Notes under the pieces: generated by a model
Database searches by the model: none
Told to the model about the DNA's origin: nothing
The model's input: only the letters and a program-made list of their open reading frames with translations
Origin: Bromus sterilis
Lineage: Eukaryota > Streptophyta > Magnoliopsida > Poales > Poaceae
Direction of reading: 5' to 3'
NCBI GenBank assembly: GCA_950022295.1
Contig: OX465599.1
Location: 284,663,501-284,727,500 of the forward strand
DNA: 64,000 nt
Shown here: piece by piece, positions 1 to 11,469 of the stretch
How positions within the stretch are numbered: the stretch's first letter is position 1
Layout of the letters: each line of letters starts with the position of its first letter
Position numbers and translations under genes: made by a program

Positions 1-763
1 GATACGGTTTCTCATGTGTGATTGCGCCATTCCCTGGTGTATTGCTCCTGCGTTGCTTAAGCCGAAGGGCATTTTGGGGTGGCCTGCTTTTCCTGAGTCC
101 GTCGGGTGTACTTGGTGTTTGACCGCATCGCTGTTGATCCTGGAGTCCCGTCCATGCTCTTTTGACTCGCTTCTGCCTGCTAGTGGGAAGGTGCTTTTAT
201 CTGTCGCCGTGACTGTTTCTGTGAGTTTTTGCTCAGCTCCGAAGGTGTCAGAGACTTTGTGGAAATCGCGGTCACATTTGTGCGAACGCTGGACGTCCCA
301 ATATGGCGTGATACTGTGATTGCAAATCAAGTACTTCGAACTTGAGGGTGCGTCTTGCGAAATTGCGTCTGTTGCCGAAGACGACTTCGAGCTCGATTAA
401 TCCAAGGGAGGTATCTGCTTCTCCTGGGACTGCTCCGTATAACACGATGCTTGATTTCTTCCATACTGATCGAGGGATCAACATCTTGCGCAGGGTGCTG
501 AAGAATATTATGTTCATGCTGCTGCCTCCGTCCATGAAGATTATGTCCATGTCGTACCCTCCGATTTGAGCGTCGAGGACCAGGGGCGCGTGCCCTGGCC
601 TTGGGACTGCAGGCGGGTGGTCGCTCTGGGAGAACGTGATGCTGGTTTTTGCGTCGTGTAGCTGGTAGACTTCGACTGCGTTAAGATTCTCGGCTGCTCT
701 AGCCTGCATGGTGTAGGCGTCCCGTTGGGCTTGCGATACTTTGCCTTCTTGGATCGTGTACAC
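1..763 (-). pseudogene. U protease and reverse transcriptase remnant
   Basis: The minus strand from 763 to 272 encodes a 163-residue open stretch with a retroviral-type aspartic protease. The motif FMDGGSSMNIIF carries the catalytic D-G, and the stretch ends with ILGRPAFAQM, the usual end of the protease fold in plant Gypsy elements. The order of motifs matches Tat-lineage polyproteins. About 200 bases further on, the minus strand around 76-26 reads MPFGLSNAGA, which is a reverse transcriptase motif. In an intact element these two are much further apart, so an internal deletion is likely. The window edge cuts the rest of pol. Confidence 0.7.
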
Positions 764-1659
764 CTATCCTTGAGTGGGCGACTGCTCGGCTCGTCGAGCG
801 CGCTTGGCTTCTTGCTGTTTTTCCTCCTTGAGGCTGTCGGCGAGTTCATTGAACAGGCGGCAGTCTCCCAGAGTGTGGCTCGATCTGATGTTTCCCCAGA
901 TGTCTTCGAAGCAGTGGATCGTGCATGGTCCTTCTAGCTGTTCCCTGACCGTGAGCTTGCTAGATCCGGCGTGCCGTTTCCTCCTTGAGATACGGAAGAA
1001 TAGCGCGTGGTCCGCTGGGTGCTCGTGAGCTCGCGGGTCGACTTCGATCCCTGCACTTAGATTCTGGTTCCTTATGAGATTGGCGAATTCACCTGGCCTT
1101 CGATCTGGGTCGTAGTATTCGCCGGTCCGAGTCTCGGAGTCGCTACCCTGGCGGGGGGTGGCTGTCCGCGTGGCGGCGGGTCGTCGAGTGGTCGGCGATC
1201 GTGCGGCTGTATAGTTCGACTCGTCGGGTGGAGTCGCTTCGTAGGATCCTCGCGCCTGCCTTCTGGGTCGTCGATTTCTTCCTTGTTGGAGATGATCTTG
1301 GCGGTCGCTGATCTCGAGCTCAGAGTCAGTGTCTTGTTGTGCGGCGGGTTCCCAGGTGGCGGTGGGACGTTGAGTGGCCAGCAGGTCCTCTTCTTCACGT
1401 TGTAGTTCGTCGATCGGGGTCTCCGTGTAGAACCCTTGCGCCTTTCTTTTGGGTCGTCGAGTTCTCCTTCGCTGGCGGTGGGCTCGGTTGCCTCCGTAGT
1501 ATTGGTCTTGGCACGGCTGCTGGCCGAGTGATCTTGCCGGGGCGGCGGAGATGTTCTTCGTGATCTTGAGTTTCTCGGGTAGATCGCATGGGGTTCTTGT
1601 CCTTGAGTTACGGCTTGCTGGAGACGGAACCGCCGATATCGTAATTCCAACCTGCGTAG
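764..1659 (-). pseudogene. U gag-like leader region, charged and repetitive
   Basis: The minus strand has a long open stretch between the LTR and the protease, rich in Arg, Glu, Pro and Thr. It contains two similar blocks (around 1,480-1,390 and 1,290-1,200) with repeated RRxxR and PxDE words, which suggests an internal duplication. The position fits gag, but I see neither a zinc knuckle nor a clear capsid fold. The frame ends at 764, beside the protease frame. I assign it to gag by position only. Confidence 0.45.
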
Positions 1660-1677
1660 TTCCCACAAACGGCGCCA
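1660..1677 (-). other. U primer binding site (degenerate)
   Basis: Next to the inner LTR end, the minus strand reads TGGCGCCGTTTGTGGGAA. The first ten bases match the complement of the plant tRNA-Asp 3' end; the rest diverges. The position, two bases from the LTR, supports a primer-binding role. Confidence 0.55.
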
Positions 1678-1679
1678 AT

Positions 1680-2127
1680 TGACGGGGATGTACCCCGGAA
1701 AATCCCATGGTCAGGGACCCTGGGTTAGTCATGAGAGGCACAGGTTGGACGATAAGCTCGTCGGCTAACAGGAGGATACGTTCCTGCTCGATATTATTGA
1801 TTGGAGATGGCGATTACAGGGAAGCCGTGGCTAGTGCGCACAAGGCTAGGTTACAGATTGTGTATTCCTCCCTCTCGACGTCTCCCCTCCTAGCCCTTAT
1901 ATACTAGGCTAGGTCTCGGGGAGTCCGTCCTGATTACAGATGAGGTTTCCTAACCATTATCTTGTTCCATACGGCAAGTTTGCACCTTCCTTATGACTCG
2001 CGGACTCCTACGTCGGTGCCACTATAGTGGGCCAAGGCTGGGCCCAGGCGGCATCTTTGTGGGCCTTCTGTCTTCTGGTACACCGGGTAGGCTCATCCAT
2101 AGGAGTCGTGGGGTCACCCCCTCGTCA
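1680..2127 (-). repeat. U 5' LTR
   Basis: On the minus strand the segment starts TGACGAGG at 2,127 and ends CCCGTCA at 1,680, so it has TG...CA ends and a short inverted terminal match. A TATATAAG box lies at about 1,900 on the minus strand. Length is 448 bases. The partner LTR is outside the window, so the boundaries rest on the TG/CA ends, the adjacent primer-binding-like sequence, and the return of Y sequence at 2,128. Confidence 0.65.
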
Positions 2128-3331
2128 GAAGTATATTGTTGATTCTAAGTTTATTATTCATACTGACCATGTTGTCATTAAGTATCTTATGGAGAAGAAG
2201 GATGCCAAGCCAAGACTCATCTATGGGTACTCCTTCTTCAAGAATTTGATTTGAAAATTGTTGATAGGAAAGGAGCAGACAATCCGGTGGCGGATAATCT
2301 TTTAAGGATGGAAGATATAACGCATGATCCCATTCCAGTCAACGACAATTTTCCCGATGAAAAACTAGCTGTTGTAAAAGTACAATCTCTCTCCGATCCT
2401 TGGTTTGCAGATTATGCTAACTTTATCGTTGCAAAGTTTTTGCCTCCAGGTTTAACATTTCAGCAAAGGAAGAAGTTCTTCCACGATTTGAGGCATTACT
2501 TTTGGGATGACCCACATCCTTTTAGAGAAGGTCTGGATGTGATCATGAGAAGATGCATACCGGAACACGAGCAGAAGGACATTCTCAGACAATGTCACGA
2601 TAGTCCCTACGGAGGACATCATGCCGGTGTGAGGACCGCACATAAGGTTCTACAATTAGGTTTTTATTTGCCTACTCTCTTTAAGGATGCTAGAAATTAT
2701 GTTTTATCTTGTGATAAGTTTCAGAGAGTTGGTAATATTAGTAGAAGAAATGAGATGCCTATGAATTACTCTCTAGTGATTGAGCCTTTTGATTGTTGGG
2801 GTTTTGATTTTATGGGTCTTTTTCCTCCTTCACACAAGTACACTCACATTTTGTGGCTGTTGATTATGTAACCAAGTGGGTTGAAGAAATCCCCACTGAA
2901 AGTGCTGAACACAATACATCTTAGAAAATGCTCAAGGTTGTAATTTTTCCTAGGTTTGGTATACCAAGATACCTCATGACTGATGGAGGATCACACTTCA
3001 CACATGGAGATTTTAGGAAAGGTTTAGCCAAGTACAATGTCAATCATAGAATTGCTTCACCGTACCATCCTCAAACTACTCGGCAAGTTGAGCTCACCAA
3101 TAGAGAGATCAAGTTGATCTTACAAAAGACAGTTAACAGTTCTAGAAAGGACTGGTCAAAGAAGTTAGGAGATGCTTTGTGATCGTAAAGAATTGCTTAC
3201 AAAAACCCCATGGGCATGTCTCCCTATAAGATGGTCTATGGCAAGGCTTGCCATTTTCCATAAAAGTTAGAACACAAAGCTTTCTCGGTTGTTAGAGAGC
3301 TTAATGCTGACCCAAAATTAGCTGGTGAAAA
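2128..3331 (+). pseudogene. Y pol fragment: RNase H end and integrase
   Basis: This block is closely similar to X positions 7,860-9,060. It holds the end of RNase H (IIHTDHVVIKYLM), the integrase HHCC zinc finger with a damaged last part (SCDKFQRV where X has SCDKCQRV), and the catalytic core (FDCWGFDFMG, YLMTDGGSHFTHG, ASPYHPQT). There are frameshifts near 2,240 and 2,855 and a stop at 3,181. The block ends exactly at the X insertion, five bases into the duplicated GCGTC. It cannot encode a working integrase. Confidence 0.85.
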
Positions 3332-3336
3332 GCGTC

Positions 3337-4916
3337 TCATACGTCCAAAAAGCATCACTATTTTGTATTGTGATTTCACCCTATTCATTGATATATTCCA
3401 CTTTAAAGTATTGTTCTTATGTTGTTTTGGCTTATTTTACACAGTTTACAACTTTCCGGTGCCGAAGCAGCAGAACCAGAATTCAGCCGTAAAAAGTGGC
3501 TACCAAGTTGCTGAATCAGATCAAGTCCAAATGCGATGAAATTTTACGGGGAGCGTTTTTATGAGGATTGACTGGAGATCACCAAAGGAGGAGGTAAGGG
3601 GACCCACCAGGAAGCCAGAAGGGTGCCTGGCGCGGCCCCCTCCTCGCCGCGCCGGGCACCCTCCTGGATGCCTGGTGGCCCCCCTCGGTGCCCCCTTTCG
3701 CCTATATAACCCCCCTGGGGTAGAAACCCCAAAACAAGAGTCGTTTCCGTGTTTCTCCGCCGCCACGGGGCGGAAACCTATAGAGGATAAAAGCCATCTC
3801 CGGCGGGCAGATTCCGCCGGGGAGATCACCTCCCGGAAGGGGAGATCGTCGCCATCATCATCATCATCGTCACGGGCATCATCGAGATCATAATCAACAT
3901 CATCCCCAACATCAGCACCATCTCCATCTCCATCCCATCTCATCTCACAATTGAAACTTGTGTTGTAATCCGTACTATCTATCCTCTCTACTCTGTTGGT
4001 GTTGATTACTACTTTGTGGTGAATGCTATTGAGTTTTGTTGGATAAATATCATTGTGTCCAGATTGTTTATCACCCATCTATCACCTCTGATCATGATCT
4101 CTTTTATGTCTTGTGAGTAGTTACTTTAGTTCTTGAGAACATGGGAGAAGTCTAGTTGTTAGTAGTCATATGATGTTGAAGTATTATGTGTTGTTTGATA
4201 CTTAAGTTGTGTTGTTATTTCTCTAGTGGTGTTATGTGAGTCGAACACATAACACTTCACCTTTCATGGGCCTATAGGAATACATTGTGCACAAAGGATG
4301 CTTATGGTGGGTTGCCGGAGTGACAGAAACCTAAACCCCAGTTCGCAGACTTTCACACAAGGGAGTTATGGATCCTTGATCGTAATGCTGTGGTTAGGCT
4401 TATGCCTTAATTACTACCTTGTATTTGCGGATGCTTGCAAGGCGTGTAATCATAAGAGTACACTTATCTTAGTCTAGAAGGTGTACTAGCATTGATCCAC
4501 CCACCGACACTTATCAACACGATACATATTACTTGACAGTGTATGGTGAAAGTGACTTGACTATCTCTCCCGTGTTTTCTCGAGAACACTTTAGCTTTTA
4601 TAAGTTCAGTTCCTAGGCTTATCCTTGTGAAAGGATTGGGCCACTTGCTACTCCTCAATTACCCTGTTTACTTTGCCTGTCTTTTACTTTTCTGTTGCTT
4701 AAACCAAAAACCCCTAAATATTTACCTTTGAGTGTTTGCAACCCTTTCCTTATCCATTGTTACTTATCAACACCTTCTGCTCCTCGTGGGATCGATACTC
4801 TTATTTATAGAAAAGCTACAATTGATCCCCTTGACTTGTGGGTTATCAAGAATCGTTTATTGGCGCGGTTAACAGGGAAGTCAACCCAACTAAACCTATT
4901 AACTTCTCCGCCAGCA
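3337..4916 (+). repeat. X 5' LTR
   Basis: It runs from TCATACGTCC (the 3' copy reads TGATACGTCC, so the second base has mutated) to CCGCCAGCA. It has a GC-rich U3 block with CCGCGCC words at about 3,600-3,700 and a TATATAA box at 3,703-3,709. A CAT/ATC-rich stretch follows at about 3,850-3,945. Open frames on both strands in this LTR also appear in the 3' copy and are not genes. Confidence 0.92.
3703..3709 (+). promoter_or_regulatory. X LTR TATA box
   Basis: TATATAA follows the GC-rich U3 block as CGCCTATATAACC. The same word is at 19,686-19,692 in the 3' LTR and at 24,141-24,147 in Y, so it is the likely core promoter of this family. Confidence 0.7.
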
Positions 4917-4927
4917 ACGAGCTTTTC

Positions 4928-4945
4928 TGGCACCGTTGCCGGGGA
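4928..4945 (+). other. X primer binding site (tRNA-Asp type)
   Basis: TGGCACCGTTGCCGGGGA lies 11 bases after the LTR end. It complements the plant tRNA-Asp(GUC) 3' end TCCCCGGCAACGGCGCCA with one mismatch. Use of tRNA-Asp is usual for Athila-type elements. Confidence 0.8.
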
Positions 4946-5012
4946 GTGTAGTGCTATTTGTAAGTGAAGCCGGTAAGGGAAATTTTATTTTCTGTTGTTC
5001 CTTTCAGTCCTT

Positions 5013-6221
5013 ATGGACTCTTCTGCTGTTGGTTCGTTGCTGGTAAGGAGCCGCCCCACGACTGTGGTGGTCACTCCTACCCCTACTGAAATTGTGCCCT
5101 ATAAAATACCATTTGGTTTTTTTGATTATGTCTTGGCTAATCGTTATACAGGAGAAGGACATCCGTGAGAACACCTGCTATATTTATCACAATTATGTTC
5201 TTTATTTAAGCTTGCAGGTTTGACGATGGATTTCGTCATGAAGAAACTATTCTCCATATCACTCAAAGATAAAGCTTCAGATTGGTATAAGCTACTCGAT
5301 AACTCTGATCTGCTTGAATGGCCAGAGCTTATGTCTCTCTTTTATGCAAAATTTTATCCTCTTCGTGAAATTCACCAAGACAGGAACTACATCTACAATT
5401 TTTGGTCTCGCGAGGTAGAGAGCATCGCTCAAGCTTGGGGGAGACTGAAGTCCCTGATGCTCAAATGCCCAAACCATGAGCTCCCCAAGGAAATTATACT
5501 TACAAATTTTTATGCCAGGCTTTCTCGTCAGGACAAGGAGATGTTGGATGCCTCCTCTAGTGGGGTATTCCAGACCAGAAGAATGGAAGAAAAATGGGAT
5601 CTTATAGAAAGGATCCAGAAGAACACTGAAGACTGGGAAATTGATAAAGTTGTGTATGAACAGCCTCCTTATCCCTCCAGGATAAAGGAGCACTCTTTTG
5701 TTACAGGTATTTTAAACAAGAATAGAAGGACCACTGACGAGACTGAGGACATGATCAAGGTCCAGCCTCAAGTTGCAATGGTCAAGGATCTGGTAACCAG
5801 TGATATCGAAGAATCCACTATTAGTTTTTGTGCTATTGCCACTAACATTGTCACAGCCAAGAACAAAGGCCCAATTTCAGGTACACCAGTTGTATCTGTC
5901 AAAATAGGAGATCATAATTACTATGGGCTATGTGATTTGGGATCTAGCGTCAGCGCTATTACCTTCACACTTTATCAAGAGATCATGCACAAGATTCAGC
6001 CGTGTGAGATCGAGGACATAGATGTCATTATCCATCTTGCAAATAAACAAACAATCTCTCCAGTTGGGATTGTAAGAGATGTTGAAGTACTCTGCGGGAA
6101 GGTAAAATATCCTACAGACTTTCTTGTACTTGGTTCAGTGCAAGATAGTTTTTGCCCTATTATCTTTGGTAGGCCCTTCCTCAGCACTTGCGGAGCTATA
6201 ATAGATTTGCAAAAAAGGTAA
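5013..6221 (+). pseudogene. X gag and aspartic protease
   Basis: The first ATG after the primer site is at 5,013 and opens the frame that continues through gag, with one stop (TGA at 5,166). The capsid-like part (FSISLKDKASDW, then WPELMSLFYAKFYP and LPKEIILTNFYARLSRQDKEM) matches the Athila/Tat gag fold; no zinc knuckle is evident. The protease follows at about 5,880-6,215, with YGLCDLGSSVSAIT around the catalytic Asp and IIFGRPFLSTCGAI at its end. The frame closes at 6,221 just after a run of six A residues; the downstream polymerase is one base out of phase, so an A-run indel is the simplest explanation. Confidence 0.85.
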
Positions 6222-9200
6222 AGTTTCTGTTGAATTCAACGGTGAGCTGTTTGAATTTAATTTTTCTAAGTTTTCTAAGCAGCCTCGTGGTCCTGACCTG
6301 TCAAGTAATGACAAAATTATTGAAGAAATTTCTTCCATTGCTATTCCTCCTAATGACACTTTACAACAATTTATGGAAGACCACGAGAATGATATACATA
6401 TGCAGGAGAGGGATGAACTAGAAGACATATTTTTAAGACAAACTCCCATCTTGAAGCACAACCTCCCGGTTGAACCTTTAGGAATCCTCTCGCAACCGAA
6501 AGAAGACCCGGTGTTCGACCTAAAACCACTACCTGATACGCTCAAGTATGCTTATTTAGATAAAAAGAAAGTATATCCTGTTATTATCAATTCTAACCTT
6601 TTAGGGTATGAAGAAGAGCGATTATTGGAGACACTCCGCAGATACAGAGGTGCTATTGGCTATACTCTTGATGATCTCAAGGGTATTAGTCCATCTATTT
6701 GTCAACATACTATCAATCTCGAGCCCGATGCTAAACCGGTTGTTGATCATCAACGACGGTTGAACCCAAAGATGAAGGACGTGGTTAGGACGGAGGTTCT
6801 CAAACTTCTAGCCGCAGGTATCATCTATCCTATAGCTGATAGTAAGTGGGTAAGTCCCATTCATTGTGTTCCTAAGAAAGGAGGTATGACTGTTGTTCCT
6901 AATGATAAAAATGAAATAATACCTTAGAGGACTATTGTTGGATATAGAATGTGTATTGATTTCAGGAAGTTAAACAAGGCCACCCGGAAGGACCACTATC
7001 CTTTGACCTTTATTGATCAGATGCTCGAGCGGTTGTCTAAAAACACCCACTTCTGCTATCTTGATGGGTACTCTGGCTTCTCCCAGATTCACGTCAACAC
7101 CGCGGATCAAGAGAACACCACTTTCACGTGTCCTTACGGTACTTATGCTTATAGGCGTATGCCTTTCGGTTTGTGTAATGCACCTGCTACTTTTCAGAGG
7201 TGTATGTCTGCAATATTTCATGGTTTCTGTGAGGAGATTGTAGAAGTTTTCATGGACGACTTTTCCGTCTATGGAAACTCCTTTGACCACTGTCTCCACA
7301 ATCTTAATAAAGTTTTGCAGAGATGTGAAGAAACAAATTTGGTGCTCAATTGGGAGAAGTGCCATTTCATGGTTAACGAAGGGATAGTTCTTGGACACAA
7401 GATTTCCGAAAGGGGAATTGAAGTGGACAAGGCAAAAATTGAAGCTATTGAAAGGATGCCCTATCCAAGGGACATCAAAGGTATTCGTAGTTTTCTAGGT
7501 CATGCTGGTTTCTATAGAAGATTTATCAAGGAATTTTCTAAGACCTCGAGACCCCTTACCAATATTCTCCAGTAGCATGCCCCTTTTGTATTTGATGAAG
7601 ATTGTAAGGAAGCTTTTGAAGTTCTTAAGAAAGCCTTGATAACCGCTACTATAGTACAACCACCTGACTTGAATTTTCCCTTTGAAATTATGTGTGATGC
7701 TAGTGATTTTGCTGTTGGAGCTGTTTTAGGACAAAGGGTTGACAAGAAGTTGAATGTCATCCACTATGCCAGCAAAACACTTGATAGTGCTCAAAAGAAT
7801 TATGCTACTACCGAGAAGGAATTCTTGGCAGTGGTGTTTGCTTGTGATAAGTTTAGGCAGTATATTGTTGATTCTAAAGTTATTATTCATACTGACCATG
7901 CTGCCATTAAGTATCTTATGCAGAAAAAGGATGCCAAACCAAGACTCATTAGGTGGGTACTCCTTCAAGAATTTGATTTGCAGATTGTCGATAGAAAAGG
8001 AGAAGACAATCCGGTGGCGGATAATCTTTCAAGGATGGAAGATATCCCGCACGATCCTAGTCCAGTCAACGACAGTTTCCCAGATGAACAGCTTGCTGTT
8101 GTAAAAGTACAATCTCATTCCGACCCTTGGTTTGCAGATTATGCTAATTTTATCGTTGCAAAGTTTTTTCCTCCAGGTTTCACATTTCAGCAGAGGAAGA
8201 AATTCTTCACGGATTTGAGGCATTACTTTTGGGATGATCCACATCATTATAAAGAAGGTGTGGACGGGATCGTAAGAAGGTGTATACCGGAGCACGAGCA
8301 GCAGGACATTCTTCGACAATGTCACGATAGTCCCTATGGAGGACATCATGCCGGTGAAAGGACCGCACATAAAGTTTTACAATCTGGTTTTTATTGGCCT
8401 ACTCTCTTTAAGGACGCCCGAAGGTACGTTCTATCTTGTGATAAGTGTCAGAGAGTTGGTAACATTAGCAGGAGAAATGAGATTCTTATGAATTACTCAC
8501 TAGTGATCGAACCTTTCGATTGCTGGGGTTTTGATTTTATGGGTCCTTTTCCTCCTTCACACAAGTACACACACATCTTAGTTGCTGTTGATTATGTAAC
8601 CAAGTGGGTTGAAGCAATCCCCACTGAGAGTGCTGATCACAAGACATCTTTGAAAATGCTCAAAGATGTAATTTTTCCTAGGTTTGGAATACCAAGGTAC
8701 CTCATGACAGATGGAGGGTCACACTTCACGCATGGAGCTTTTAGGAAAGCTCTAGCCAAGTACAATGTCAATCATAGGATTGCATCACCGTACCACCCTC
8801 AAACTAGTGGGCAAGTTGAGCTCACCAATAGGGAGATCAAGTTGATCTTGCAGAAAACAGTAAACAGTTCTAGAAAGGACTGGTCAAAGAAGTTAGGAGA
8901 TGCTTTGTGGGCGTATAGAACTGCTTACAAAACCCCCATGGGCATGTCTCCGTATAAGATGGTCTATGGCAAGGCTTGCCATTTACCATTAGAGTTAGAA
9001 CATAAAGCTTTCTGGGCTGTCAGAGAGCTGAATGCTGACCCAAAGTTAGCTGGTGAAAAGCGTCTCATGAACTTGACTTCTCTAGATGAGTGGAGAAGTG
9101 AAGCTTACGAGAGCGCTAAAATGTTCAAAGAAAAGGTAAAGAAGTGGCATGATAAAAGAATTCTGAAACGTGAATTTAATATTGGTGATAAAGTTTAGTT

Positions 9201-9471
9201 GTTTAGATCTCGTTTCAGGTTTTCTCCAGGTAAACTACTTTCCAGACCGGAAGGACCTTTTCATATCGAAGAAGTATATCGGTCGGGTGCAATCAAGATC
9301 AATAATTTCGAAGGCACCAAACCTCAAGTTGTGAATGGACAAAGACTCAAACATTATATGGCAGGTGATCCAATCAATGTGGATGCAAACATGATATATA
9401 CAAGTACTCATGAAGAACATGTTGCAGCCCAATTTCAGACTCTGGCAGGAGCAGAATTAGAAAATGTATGA
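6222..9471 (+). pseudogene. X pol: reverse transcriptase, RNase H, integrase
   Basis: One frame with stops at 6,925, 7,573 and 9,196 covers the polymerase. RT motifs include CIDFRKLNKATRKDHYPL, LDGYSGFSQI, MPFGLCNAPATFQR and the active site FMDD at 7,249-7,260. RNase H starts at about 7,690 (CDASDFAVGAVLGQ). The integrase has its HHCC finger at about 8,340-8,450 (HDSPYGGHHAGERTAH, SCDKCQRVG), the D-D-E core (FDCWGFDFMGPFP, LMTDGGSHFTHG, ASPYHPQTSGQVEL) and a C-terminal tail ending at 9,471. No chromodomain is seen, as expected for Athila. The domain order RT-RH-IN is that of Gypsy. The three stops mean X could move only with proteins supplied by another copy. Confidence 0.9.
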
Positions 9472-9638
9472 ATTATGGTAAGAAAACACCGCGAACGTCA
9501 ATAAAAGTTAACTTTTCAGAGTTTTTGCGAAATTAGGAAAATTCCAAGCCCGAGTGGAGCCGGAGAGGAGCTCCAGGGAGGCCAGGAGGCCCCCTACACG
9601 GCCCCACTACTGGCCGCGCCGGGCACCCTCCTGGCTGC
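9472..9638 (+). promoter_or_regulatory. GC-rich U3-like block between X pol and extra ORF
   Basis: After pol comes a short AT-rich stretch and then a GC-rich block (9,540-9,638). Positions 9,613-9,634 are identical over 22 bases to 3,646-3,667 in the X 5' LTR U3, where the block precedes the TATA box. The block is cut by Z at 9,638 and resumes at 17,041; a TATATAT box follows at 17,104. Y has an uninterrupted version at about 21,380-21,537. I read it as an internal copy of U3 promoter sequence serving the extra ORF; the promoter role is inference. Confidence 0.5.
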
Positions 9639-11265
9639 TGATACGTCCAAAACGTATCTATAATTTCTGCTTGCTCCATGCATGTTTTGTATGATATTGC
9701 TATGATCTAGATACACTTTCAAACACTTTTGATCATATTTGGACTAACCTATTAACTCAGTGCACCCCAGTGCCAGTTCCTGTTTTCTGCTGTTTTTCTA
9801 TTTCAGTTTTCCCCCATATAAAAAGTGCCAGAAAAATTCGGGAAAATTCAGATAAAAAATCAGCATGACGGAAGCTTCGAGAAGAGCCCGGGAGGGGCCA
9901 GAGGGGAGCCAGGGGGGCCCAGGCGGCCACCCGGCGCAGCCCCACCCCTGGCCGCGCCAGGGGGGCGCCTGGGGCCCCTTGTCCACCTCTGGCTGCCCCC
10001 TTCGCCTATTTATCCCTCGTCACAGGAAAACTCCAGAAGCAGAACCCTATTCCGCGAACTCGACTCTGTTCCGCCGCCGCCGCGCTTCCAAGATCGGGAG
10101 CACCAGAAGACCTCTTCCCGGCACCCTGCCGGAGGGAGGATTGACCTCCGGGAGTCTCCTCTCCACCATGGATGCTCCCCGGATGTCTCGTGAGTAGTTT
10201 TCCTTGGACCATGGGTCCGTGATCAGTAGCTATGTGATGTTCTCCTCCCCTCTTTGATCTTCATTGTTTAGACCTCGTGAGCTGCCCTACATGATAGAGG
10301 CACCTTTGTAATATTTCTGCTGTTGCTATGTTGAGTTTGGAGGGATCTGATGGATTATGAGATTATGTTCAGATTGTGATAGAGTAATATATTTGGTTTT
10401 TATCTCTTATATTTTTGTTCCTAAGTAATTCTTGCATGTTCTCCGTTGCTGTTTATTGCTTTGGCCAAGTAGTAGGTAGTGACTCCAAGAGGGAGCGTTG
10501 TGCTAGATTGTGGGTTCATGCCCCCCGATGACACGCTTGAGTGACAGAAACATGAGTCTAGGGGATGTGCTGTTTCCACAAGGGGAAAACAACGGTGCTT
10601 GTAACCGCGGTTACAAGGATTGTTTACTTTACGCAAAGTTCTTTTTAATGCAATTGTCTATTGCTTTGGGTTTACACTTTGGGTGGGGCTCGCAACTTAA
10701 TACCAGCGAGATGTTCTGGATAGATATATCAAGGTGGATGATTAGTAGTAGATGCAGATGGATTTCGGTCTACTTATTTTGGCGTAATGCCCGTGCTTTT
10801 GAACCTCTTCCTTTCTTTTGTAGCATAGTTAGCATTGCGGTGCGTTCATAATCCTGTCAATTGCCCTTCTGTAATTTGTTTAACTCGCATAGCAGTTTTA
10901 TCGTCTTTTGGGAGAGAGACATCACTAGTGAACATCACGTATCCCGGTCCATATCCCCATTACTGATTCCAAGCTATATTTACTTTTCTGCATTTACTTT
11001 CAAGTTGCTATCATTATCCCTTGCGTTTTATCATTTGTGAACAACAAGACCGGAGAGATTGACAACCTCTCTGAACTTCGTTGGGAACAAAGTTATCTGT
11101 GTCTGTGTGCAGGTCCGCGTCAGTTGCGATGCTGACACCTACTTATCATCTCCGGAGTCCTACTAGAGACAAACCTTGGTATCTTCACCGAGGGAAAACT
11201 GCTGCTGCACTGCATCTCAAACCTTCACTTGGGGTAACCAACGAAGGGCGAGAAGCCAATAAGCA
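9639..11265 (+). repeat. Z 5' LTR
   Basis: It starts TGATACGTCCAAAACG and ends AATAAGCA. The U3 has a GC-rich block (about 9,880-10,000) and a TATTTAT box at 10,007-10,013 in the context CGCCTATTTATCC. In the first 135 bases it differs from the 3' copy at about five positions. Short frames inside it are LTR shadows. Confidence 0.9.
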
Positions 11266-11275
11266 AGAGTATTTC

Positions 11276-11293
11276 TGGCGCCGTTGCCGGGGA
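11276..11293 (+). other. Z primer binding site (tRNA-Asp, perfect)
   Basis: TGGCGCCGTTGCCGGGGA is the exact complement of the 18-base 3' end of plant tRNA-Asp(GUC), ten bases after the LTR. Confidence 0.85.
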
Positions 11294-11469
11294 CTCGAGT
11301 GCTAAGATAGGGGAGGTGCACACTACCCTTTACCTTTTTTTTAGTCTTGTTAGTTTACGTTTCAGTTTTTACTTTTGTGTCTTTTATCAAAAAAATACCA
11401 AAAATACCTGTTACCTTGCTTGCTGATGCTATCTTTACCATGGGTGGTTAACCACCCAAATATGGTAGG

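Larger units (their letters stand above)
1..2127 (-). mobile_element. Element U: Tat-like Gypsy LTR retrotransposon, partial, inserted in Y
   Basis: Reading on the minus strand, this is the 5' end of a Gypsy retrotransposon: LTR (2,127 to 1,680), a primer-binding-site-like segment, a gag-like region, an aspartic protease, and then a reverse transcriptase fragment that runs off the left edge. The element sits in the RNase H region of Y: the sequence from about 2,132 matches X from about 7,860. The second LTR and the other target-site copy are outside the window, so the duplication cannot be checked. The protease resembles those of the plant Tat/Retand lineage. The copy is decayed. Confidence 0.8.

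Noticed and set aside
3521..4078. 185-residue Asp-rich minus-strand frame, also at 19,504-20,061
   Set aside because: It lies within both X LTRs over the ATC repeat; LTR sequence, not a gene.
9825..10197. Pro/Gly-rich frames, repeated at 15,538-15,966
   Set aside because: They fall in the GC-rich U3 of the Z LTRs and span its TATA region; not conserved as a protein.
11276..11293. tRNA-Asp-like sequence
   Set aside because: Only the 18 bases complementary to the tRNA 3' end are present; it is a primer binding site, not a tRNA gene.
10510..11305. Frames of 113 and 74 residues with twins at 16,334 and 16,851
   Set aside because: Both are inside the two Z LTR copies, hence duplicated LTR sequence.
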